A DNA stretch of 64,000 nucleotides from a virus: IMG/VR virus record IMGVR_UViG_3300023179_000044, positions 39,879 through 103,878 of that record; one strand, 5' to 3'. The position numbers were made by a program, and so were the translations under genes. Positions within the stretch are counted from its first letter, which is position 1. Every line of letters starts with the position of its first letter. The notes under the pieces were generated by a model. It saw only the letters and a list, made by a program, of their open reading frames with translations, was not told the DNA's origin and did no database searches. Below, piece by piece: positions 1 to 9,300 of the stretch.

Positions 1-659
1 ATTTGCCAAAGAAGCGGGAGTGGAAGTTCTCTAATAGAAACTGCATCTTTTTTAAATTTTCTTCCGTCTCCAGATTCTATATCTTCTGGAATTAAAAGAG
101 GAATAGAAAACTTTGCACCGTCAGTTTGAATAGATGCAGTAAGCCCTAAAATTCTTTCTTTTGCTGCATTTGCTGTAGCAATAAGATATGATTTTTCAAT
201 AATTTCATTGGTTATTGCATCATTTACAGAAAAGAATTTTTTAAAACTATTTCCTCTACTACCTGAATTAAAACGACTTCCAGTGTAAACACCAGTCATT
301 TCTTTATGACGAAGTTGACAATATCCCTTAGCACGGGGGCCAAGATACTTTGAGAGGTGACGAACACAGCGGGTCCAATCTCCAGGAACTCCCCACATAA
401 TTTTTGCTCCACCTACACCTCTAGTCCAGTAGTGCCTTAAATCTTCTGCATTTCCCCTATTTCTATCTAGACCCCCACCAGCAGTAAGAGCTTCATACTC
501 TTTATCTCCACATTTTGCTAGCTCCTCTAGAGCATACTCAATCTCCATCTGAGGCTGCCAGTTAGATTCATATAATGGATCTTCTTCTTGCATAATTTCT
601 TCATAGGACATAAGAAGATCTTCATTAGTGATATCAGTTGGATTTCCTATTTCCATCAT
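1..659 (-). CDS. Capsid maturation protease, N-terminal 219 residues (runs off the left edge)
   Basis: Start is ATG at 659 (a second in-frame ATG follows at 656); the frame stays open to base 1. Residues 59-126 are an actinophage head-protein module (AGGGLDRNRGN, WGVPGDWTRCVRHL, YLGPRAKGYCQLRHKE), nearly the same as the C-terminus of the next gene upstream. Residues 198-219 begin a second domain with RKFKKDA followed by ELPLPLLWQ, a pattern I recall from capsid maturation (prohead) proteases of actinophages. Its place downstream of terminase and portal fits. The catalytic residues would lie outside the window, so the protease call rests on the entry motif and on gene order. Confidence 0.62.
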   Translation of the reverse strand, partial: MMEIGNPTDITNEDLLMSYEEIMQEEDPLYESNWQPQMEIEYALEELAKCGDKEYEALTAGGGLDRNRGNAEDLRHYWTRGVGGAKIMWGVPGDWTRCVRHLSKYLGPRAKGYCQLRHKEMTGVYTGSRFNSGSRGNSFKKFFSVNDAITNEIIEKSYLIATANAAKERILGLTASIQTDGAKFSIPLLIPEDIESGDGRKFKKDAVSIRELPLPLLWQ

Positions 660-666
660 GTATTCG

Positions 667-2598
667 TTATCTGCCACGGTTACGATCTCTCTTTGCATGA
701 GTTGCGGTATAAAAACCTAGGGCTTCTTTGTGCCTAAGTTGACAATATCCTTTTGCTCTAGGTCCAAGATATTTAGCTAAATGTCTAACACATCTCTTCC
801 AGTCCCCAGGGAGTCCCCATTTAATCTTTAATGCACCTTCTCCGCGAGTCCAGTATCTGCGTAGCTTTTCTGCATTACCTCGATTTCTATCTAGTCCACC
901 ACCGGCAACCATAGTCGAGTAGTGGTCACCCCAGAAATTAATTAGATGCTGATATGTAGATGACATCGCTGCTTGAGGAGCACCCATTGGTGCTTGTGTC
1001 GGAGCTGGCATAGGGGCTGGCATAGGTCCAGCTGGTGCCGCTGGAGCCGGATTCTGCTCTTTTGGCGGCTGAGTAGACTCATCTACTTGCTTAAGGATAT
1101 CTTTAACAAGTTCTGGAGTATCTAGTTTAACTACAGGTGGAGGAGTAGCTGATTGCAAGTCTCTTAGAATTTGCTCATCTAAAACCCATTTTTGATCTTT
1201 ACGCTTGTATGTGAGAGGTTGATTAGTAGTTGCTGTTTTTGGAACAATTGCAACTACATCCATTACGGCCTGCGGATCATCTGGTGAAACAATAGCAATA
1301 TATTTTGGCTCTACATCACTAGTTTTAGGTGTCATATCTTCAGCCGAAGCACCATCTGAAGTTAGAGCAACTTTTCCTCTAAATTTAGTAACTGCATTTG
1401 ACCAATCAGTAAGCATCTGATCTAATTCATATTTAGTCATTGGACTAGGACCACTTGATAGTAAAGCTACAGGACCATCTTTTTCAACAACCGGCTGAGC
1501 TAAAATTCCTTTTGTATTGATAGGAGTAATTGGAGCAACAATTTTGTAAGATTTTTCTTCTGTAGAGTCATCTATTTTTTCAAATCCAGAAGCCTGAATG
1601 ATTCTATCAATCATGCCCATGTCGAGATCTTCTATCGAGTCAGAAAACATCTGAGATTCGTCTGGATTAATATCATCAATTTGAATCATTTTAAAGGGAG
1701 ATTCTTGCATGAGAGCTGAAATAATAATTGCAGAGTCAGAATCAACTAAAACATGTGTTTTTTCAGTTTTATCATATGGATCATCTAGTCCTGAATCGTA
1801 AGTATAAATATCACCATCAATATAACCAAGATCATCCCAAGAGCAGTCGTCCCATACATAAACGTGACCATCGATTTCTATTTTGTAAAGACGATCAATC
1901 CCAGAGCCATCTAATCTAACTCTTACTAAAAACTCAGGGCCATATGACGAATCTAAATTATGAGCTTCTTTAAAAGCATTTATATCTGACTCATAGTCAT
2001 CTTCATAGTAGCTGTCAAGATGATCTTCATATTCTGGATCCGTATATCCAGTTGAAGTCATTGCTCGTTTTTCACGCTCTACAATTGCAGAAGCCCAACG
2101 CCAAGCAGCGTCACCGCCCCACAGTGCCCAGGCGATTCGTCCATTACTAGGGAAGTTATCTTCACCCAAATCCCATCCTTTACCCTTTTTGTCGACTTCA
2201 TGACGAGGGAAATATTTAGCGATATGGCGGACCTTTGCTAGACCGATTTGACCACCTTTAGCAAGTGTACGAGCAGTATTAAGCCCAACTGGAGTTCCGC
2301 CTCGGTGGTGCTCTTTGTGCCACTTAAGGGCTTTAATTGCTTCGGATTTAACACCATCAGGAATAGTGTACATTCTGCTAGTAGATGCAACTACTGGATT
2401 TAGAGTGCTATCTAGTGTTACAGATGCAAGCTCATAGGCGGTTTCCGGAGTCTCTGAATTAAAAGTCCAACCACTTTTTTGAATATTAGAAAGTGCACCC
2501 ATCTCAGTGACGATGTTAAGTTCAGTGTCAATAATTACACTGTAGTCGCCAATAGCAAAAAGCGATAACTTTCCTATACTTCCTAAATATTCAAGCAT
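667..2598 (-). CDS. Head-associated protein with two actinophage modules
   Basis: 643 residues. Residues 79-180 hold one module (GLNTARTLAKGGQIGLAKVRHIA, then IAWALWGGDAAWRWASAIVER) that recurs in actinophage structural proteins. The middle is acidic and rich in D, E and Y. About residues 510-555 are a Pro/Ala linker, and residues 563-632 are the GGGLDRNRGN...RAKGYCQLRHKEALG module shared with the adjacent protease. The arrangement suggests a minor head or scaffold-like protein that carries the same tag as the protease. Function is not established. Start ATG follows AGAGAGTAAAA and sits just after the stop of the preceding gene. Confidence 0.6.
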   Translation of the reverse strand: MLEYLGSIGKLSLFAIGDYSVIIDTELNIVTEMGALSNIQKSGWTFNSETPETAYELASVTLDSTLNPVVASTSRMYTIPDGVKSEAIKALKWHKEHHRGGTPVGLNTARTLAKGGQIGLAKVRHIAKYFPRHEVDKKGKGWDLGEDNFPSNGRIAWALWGGDAAWRWASAIVEREKRAMTSTGYTDPEYEDHLDSYYEDDYESDINAFKEAHNLDSSYGPEFLVRVRLDGSGIDRLYKIEIDGHVYVWDDCSWDDLGYIDGDIYTYDSGLDDPYDKTEKTHVLVDSDSAIIISALMQESPFKMIQIDDINPDESQMFSDSIEDLDMGMIDRIIQASGFEKIDDSTEEKSYKIVAPITPINTKGILAQPVVEKDGPVALLSSGPSPMTKYELDQMLTDWSNAVTKFRGKVALTSDGASAEDMTPKTSDVEPKYIAIVSPDDPQAVMDVVAIVPKTATTNQPLTYKRKDQKWVLDEQILRDLQSATPPPVVKLDTPELVKDILKQVDESTQPPKEQNPAPAAPAGPMPAPMPAPTQAPMGAPQAAMSSTYQHLINFWGDHYSTMVAGGGLDRNRGNAEKLRRYWTRGEGALKIKWGLPGDWKRCVRHLAKYLGPRAKGYCQLRHKEALGFYTATHAKRDRNRGR

Positions 2599-2600
2599 TT

Positions 2601-3002
2601 TTACTCTCTAGCTGGATTACTACCGAACAGAGTGTATTCTTCTAACCACTCTTCATTTAAAGTGCCATCAACGTATTTAACAAGAGCAAGTGACTTGTTA
2701 TTTTCATCAAAAGCTTCGTCATTTTTCCAATCAACTACATAATTTACATAGTCATTAAATAAATCATGAACGCGCCAAGAATAGTTTCCTGGAGCTAAAA
2801 CCCACTGATCTTTTTCTTTATTGTAGTAAGAAATACCAAAAGCACCATCAGCTAAAATATCTACAACTTTTCTAGTTTTAGGGTCTAAAAATATATAAAT
2901 TTTTCTACCCAGAGTAGTCTTTTTAGAGACAGATTCATTTTCTGGTAGTTGAACTTTATAGTCCTCTACTTTTGTATCTTTACTAACTGAACTATTTACC
3001 AT
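2601..3002 (-). CDS. Hypothetical protein, 133 aa
   Basis: I do not recognise it. It is soluble, mixed alpha/beta in appearance, with a TLGRKIYIFLDPKTRKVVDILADG core and many aromatic residues (SYYNKEKDQW, YVNYVVDW). No membrane segment and no cysteine. It lies two bases before the 643-aa head protein gene and is probably co-translated with it, so a virion role is plausible but unproven. Confidence 0.6.
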   Translation of the reverse strand: MVNSSVSKDTKVEDYKVQLPENESVSKKTTLGRKIYIFLDPKTRKVVDILADGAFGISYYNKEKDQWVLAPGNYSWRVHDLFNDYVNYVVDWKNDEAFDENNKSLALVKYVDGTLNEEWLEEYTLFGSNPARE

Positions 3003-3020
3003 AATATACTCTATTCTATT

Positions 3021-3383
3021 CTAATACAGTATTGTACCAGTGTCATTGGTAGGACCAAGTCCCATTGAACGCATTGTCGGAGCATTTCCTTCTATTTTAA
3101 CTTCCCCTGGCTCATCATAAAGACCATATGCAGCAGCGACTACAGCATATGGGTCCTCTAAAGATGCAGATAAGAATGGTCCAGTTGGAGTTACGGCCCA
3201 GTCTGGTCCATTCGCCATTGAATAAATATAGTTTTCTATATCTTTAGAAATAGCATCGGCATCTTCGGTGTGAGTTATAAAGTAGCCATCTGGAACCCAG
3301 ACTAGTTTTTCTCCAAGAACATATATATTAAATGGTTCATTGTACTTTTTTCTCCACGGCTGAGCGGCATAAAATTCTTCCAT
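3021..3383 (-). CDS. Hypothetical protein, 120 aa
   Basis: Not recognised. An N-terminal WRKKYNEPFNIYVLGEKLVWVPDGYF stretch is followed by an acidic helix and a Gly/Pro-rich end. It starts 8 bases after the stop of the 2593-codon gene (TAGGATATACT before the ATG) and belongs to the head-gene run. No catalytic motif is visible. Confidence 0.6.
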   Translation of the reverse strand: MEEFYAAQPWRKKYNEPFNIYVLGEKLVWVPDGYFITHTEDADAISKDIENYIYSMANGPDWAVTPTGPFLSASLEDPYAVVAAAYGLYDEPGEVKIEGNAPTMRSMGLGPTNDTGTILY

Positions 3384-3391
3384 AGTATATC

Positions 3392-6300
3392 CTACAATCC
3401 TGTAATTTTGCTTAGATAACTTCTAAGACTATTTAATTCTTTTTCAGTATACTTTGAAGCTTCTTCACCTTCAAGTTCATTTTGCAAGAAGTTGATTAAC
3501 TGGCTATATTCAGATCTACTAAGAGTTCCATCACTACCAGAGAATTTATCAATTATAGAAGAAATAACTCCTTCATTATCTGATCCTATAGATCCTTTTT
3601 GCATGGCTTTCTGCGCAGATCCGGATGGCTTAGGAGTAGTAACTGAACTATTAGCTTTAGCCACTGCACCAGATCTATCTGCTAGTGCAAATAATGTACC
3701 GAAAGCAAGATTTCTTACATCGTTATCTACTCCATCAGACTTAGCTCTACCAAATACTTGAACTATATTATCTACAGGATTGCCTTTAGAATCAGTATAA
3801 GTATCAGTATTTGGATCGTAATTTACATCAATTACTTTCTTTTTACCATCTTTATCTTTGATTTTTGCCTTTAGGCCTTTTCCTCTAGAAGCAATCCCAG
3901 GTAGAGATAAAGCATCTTCAAAAGCCATAGTCATAACTTCGCTATGAGATGATTCTGGAGTAATTCCTCTTTCATAGACCTTAGACATATATGGACTAGC
4001 AAGACCCTTAATCGCTAATGCTTTTTCTTTGTCGCTATACCCTGGACCAAGAAGCTCAGCTAGTCTCAAGACATTTGGAAGCATTTCTTCAGGTGTTCCT
4101 GCATTTTGCACGCCTTTATCATAAATAAATGCATGCTGCAGTTGAGGCATATTAGGAATTAATTCTGCAATAACGTGAGTATTCTCGTGAATTGCAGTAG
4201 CAGTAGTTCCGCCATCACCTTTCTGAGACATCCCTGGTCTATTAGATAAGTGAATATGGAATCCCTTTATATCTTCACTAACAAAAGCCCTAGGTACGCC
4301 AGACATAATGAAAATGCTTTTATTTTCATTTCTAGCCCTACTAATTAATCCACGAATCATAGATGATGGAAGTAGGCTTATTGCTTCTTCAAAACCAACC
4401 TTTGATAAGAATGTATCTTCAGGTCTTACGGGTAGATTTTTCTCTTCACTAAATAGCAAACCATTAAATTCACTCAATGACACGTTATCAAGTTCGATGC
4501 CTTCGTCATTCATGGTATCTATGTAGCCTTGTCTTTGGGCAGCACCTATAGTTTGAATAGCACGTCTTTCAGAAACCTGAGCATCTTTATGATTTTTTGC
4601 AGCAAGCTTAAATTTACTTTGAAGTGTTTTATATGCAGCAGTTGCTGCTCTATCATTCATAACATCATAAGCATGGAAATGAATTGCATTAGAGCCAAGA
4701 ACGCCAGTTTTGACAGAAGTAGCAAGATATGGAAGTCCAGCTGCATCTAAACGCTTCTTTAGTTCATCTCTATCAACTTCTGGACCATTAGGACCATTTT
4801 TAATTAATCCTTCGGCATTCATTTTATCAAAAATAGCTTTTTGATTAGCATTAGATATCGTTGCTAGATTAGACGGAACTGACTTAAATTTAGACATTCC
4901 TTTAGCTCTTTCAAGATCTAATGCATTTTTTGCAGAAACTTTTTCATTTTCTTTTTCAACTCTATTTGACTCTAAATCATTAAAGAAAGTATCCAAATCT
5001 GGAGCATTAGAAGTTGATATGCCCTGGGACTGAAGATTTTCTAAAGTTCTTTGATCAATCTTTTTTCTAAGTTCATCACCAATAGCCAATACTTCATCTT
5101 TAGCTTTTCTAGCCTCTTCGGTAGGTTTAACCGCTGTATCAGAACTATCCTTAATTGGAGTCCTTTGAGTAGTATCAATAGATAATGTTTTAGCAGTTTT
5201 TCCATCGCTACCCATTCCAATTCCAATATCAGCTGCTCTCTTTCCAAGTGTAGTTAGAGCAGATGGTTCTGGAGCCTTGAGAGGAGAAGAAGAAATTATT
5301 TCATCAGTATCATTAAAGGTTTTAGAATCACCATTGTCAAAAGTAAACTTAGTTACAGCCGACCCAGTCTTTTTATTTGTTCCAGACTTCTTAGATATAA
5401 CTCTACCAAAACGACCCCCATTTGGATCGTACAGGGTATCTCCTACAGAAATATCAGATGCTTTGGTTGAAGTACCTTTTTGCGGGCTACCAATTATTTG
5501 ATCTTCATACTTATTATAATCAATATAAGAAAAATCAATTGCATCAGTATTAAACTTCATGATAGGAACAATGTCACCATTATCATCATAAGCTTTTTTA
5601 TCAAAAATCAAACCTTTATCAAAATCAACAACATCTCCATTTTTAAGAGCACGCTCAACGTCAAGTTGATCATTTCTTACAGTTTTTCTTCCCTTTTCTA
5701 GAGGTGTATTATCAGGAACTCTTATGAGTTTTTCAGTTGTAATAACTCTAGGTTGCTCATCTGGGTCATCAGAGAACCTAACACTTACATAGTTAGAGTA
5801 AGCAAAGTTTCCTGCAGCATCATGTTCAACTCTAAGTTTATGATCAATTACACCTACGGCATCGCCATTAGGATCGATATTATTTGGCCATCTCACTTTC
5901 ATTCCAACCTGAGCAATTTCTCCACTCTTAAGCCTGTGAGGAGCTAATGCGATTCCAGCATCATCAAGAACTTTATTTTCTATAAAGTCAACAATTTCTT
6001 TAAACTGATCAGTAAACTCGCGCTCATCAAGATATGCAAATTTTTGTCTTAGAGTTTCAAGGATGACTCTTTTAGCTACATCTCTTGCTTCCTGAGTATC
6101 AGGAAGATCAGCAACATATGATACTAAAGCATTAACTGCAGCTAATTTATCTCCTTTATCAAGAGCATCCCAGAATGATGGAATACCTTTTCTCATTTGG
6201 TTATAGAGCTGGCTCGTATCTTTTGCTTTTGATTTATTTAATCTTTGCTCTCTACCCCCAAGAATTAGCAATGCTTCTTCGGTAGGAGTTCTTAAAGAAA

Positions 6301-9300
6301 GGCTTGTATCATCTGAAGACGGGTCTCTTAGGATATTTTCAAAACTTCCTGTCCGCTGAGCCTTAAATCCTCCACGAATTCCTCCGTAGTATCTTTCATT
6401 ACGCATCTGATCCTTAGGTGTTTTTCCTTTAGGATTTGCTTTCCAGTCACGAAGGAAGTATTTTTCTAATAGAGCCTGAGGGCCACTAACACCTAGCAAA
6501 CTTGTAAGACTCTTATGAGGAGCATAGTGATAGAAAGTTTCTGACATACCAGTGTTTAAATCAGTATAAGTTGCTACAACTCTAAAGTTATCATCCTGAT
6601 TCTTTACAATACGAAGTTCAAAAAATGTTTTTTTACCAGCAAAATCTTTAGATGTTTTAGGCTCAGTAAAACTTAGTTCCCTGGCCCAAACTATGCTGCC
6701 ATCTTGTTTAATAGTTGCATTAGGATTAATTGCTAACAATGCAGCAATAATATCTTCTCCTTTAGCAGTAGACACGCTAGCAAGGGCAGTTTTAGGAATA
6801 CCGGATACATCAATTCCTTCTACACGCTTTTTAGGATCGTCTTGTCTAGCTGGGTTATCAACCCAGAACCTAGACGGACCTCCAGGATGAGGAGTTGGAG
6901 TTATTACAGTAGAAGCATTCTTTGGCTTAGCGAATCTAGAAGAATTCTTAGATTGAATACTTCTTCCATTATTAAGTTTTTCTAATGCTGCAATTAAAGA
7001 AGAAACTCCACCCTTATTAGACTGAACATCAGCTATAAAGTTAGGATCTTTAAATAGTTCTTCAATTACAGTATCGCCATCTGCACCTGAATCAATTAAT
7101 TTAGCAATTTTTCCAGTAGGGTCATATTTAGATAGCTTAGACTTTGAAAGTTCTCTGTTATTTCTAACCCCGGCACTACGCTGTTGTCCAAAATTCTTAG
7201 CTAATTCGTCAATACTGTCATATTTTTTAGATGGAACTGAAGAATCACTTCTATTACGAAGAAGTGCACTACCGTCTTTATTAACAGTTACTTCCCAGCG
7301 CACGCCATCAATTAACTTACTGTATTGCTGTCTACCTTTAGACCCAATTTGTTGCCAACCATCAAGGAAGTTTTTAGGCGGGGTAGTTGGACCAGAAACT
7401 CTTCCCTGAGAGATAAATGTTTCTTGATCATTTTGTTCAATAAATGGCTTTCCATTTCTTCCGGTAGATCCAAGAGACGAAGAAAGTTTTTCTGGTTTAG
7501 ATCCTCCATCTTCTTCATTTCCAGGACCTCGAACTTCTTCGGCCATTTTATCTCTATAATCCCAGCCATCCATTCCGTAGTCCGCCGGGCGGTTATATTT
7601 AGTATTAAACTTCTCGAGGCCATCTCGTCCAGAGTAATTCATTGCCCACTCAAGGCTACCTAAAAATAAACCTTTTTTAGCTCTAGTTGTAGAAACATAA
7701 TGAATTCTTGTTTCTTCTTCATCTAATGCTCTTTTAGCTATTTTTTTATCTTCAGAATTTGGATCAGCAAAATCATTACCGAGACTAACGTAATCCCACT
7801 CTAGACCTTTACCCCTATGCGCAGTACTAAGAGTTACATCAGCAATTACATCATTTGCTTCTAGTCTATTTGGAATGTAAGCAGCTATTGCATCTAATTC
7901 AGACTGACGATCATCATCATCACGAGTTGAAAACTCCCAGTGTTGTTCTGTACCATTATATTTCCAGCCTCGATTTTTTAGGTAGTCTTTAAGCGGAGAC
8001 CCATTTACATACTCTTTATATGTAGCTTCACCACTTAATGTTAGAACTCCAAAATCATCAACTTCATAATTTAATCCTCTACCAGCTTTAGATATCCATA
8101 CGGTTCCAGATGACCCAATTGAAGCATCCAAATTAGAATCTACAGCACCTCCAGTATCAGACTTATCTACTAATAGATCCTCTATAACTTCACCAAGACG
8201 ATCGTATCTTGTTTTACCTGTATTATCTGCATATGTAGAAAATGTATACCAACGGCCAACTACAGATTTAGGATCTCTTTCTGCTCTTTTTTGAAACTCT
8301 TTTAAGGTTGTAATTCCTCTAAAATCAGAATCTTTTATGGGCTCTCCATTAGGCATTTGAGGGGTTTTAGTTCTATCTTTAAAATCTGCCCTAAGCCACT
8401 GTATATAGTAGTAATTATTAGTTAATTCTTTATAAAGCTGGCTTAAAGCCGCAACTTTTCTATTATCATCAATAAAACCAACAATAGCTTCGGCAGCAGC
8501 TAAATTAGTCCTAGTTAAGTGAGCTCTCTGTGGTCCAAATGGTAGTTCATCAATATCCCCTACAATTCCAGGGAAGTTAGAATCATCAACATTAGGATTT
8601 CCTACAAGACGCTTATTGTCTCCAAGTATATTTAGAAAAGCATTACCTGGTCCAGTTAAAGAATCAGGCATTCTATAGCTTGTAGTTAAGTTTACAACTG
8701 CACCAGCCGAGTTCTTTGCATCATTTAATGCGTTAACTGCACCTCTCCAGGTAAAGATATTTTGATTTGTATCTCCAACGTGAGCGAGCTGAATATTTCC
8801 TTTATTATTTTTTAGAATATCAACAACAGTCTCGTTTGTGTCCTGAGCTTCATCAATAATTACAAGTTTTGCTGGTAGTCTCTTCGTTCCAACTTTAATT
8901 TTAGATAAATCCGGATTACTAAGTTGCCAAAGTTTTAGCACATGGTCCTGGCTAATAGCTATTCTTCTATTACCAACAAATTTTTTCTTGTCTTTATCCC
9001 AGTAGCCAAGTTTAGGATTATCTTGACTAATGTCATCCCAGTATTTATTTGCCCAGCCAAGCCATTTATCAAAATCAATCTTGTACTTTTGACCGTCTCC
9101 TTCCATAAAATCTTCTGTAGGCATGTCAAAAGCATCAGAAAATGCTTTAATTACGTTATCTTTTGATATCTCTCTACCAGGAGAATTACAGAAATTAGAA
9201 ATGATTTTATCTACAAGAAAAGCTGCATCTTCACTATCAATATTTCTTCCAGGACCAGGAGTATCATCAGTACCTAAATGAAGAGCCAGATATTCTGGAG

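Noticed and set aside
7312-7663. Overlapping frames on both strands inside the 2593-codon gene (103 and 112 codons)
   Set aside because: Shadows of the real frame; no start signals, no recognisable motifs.
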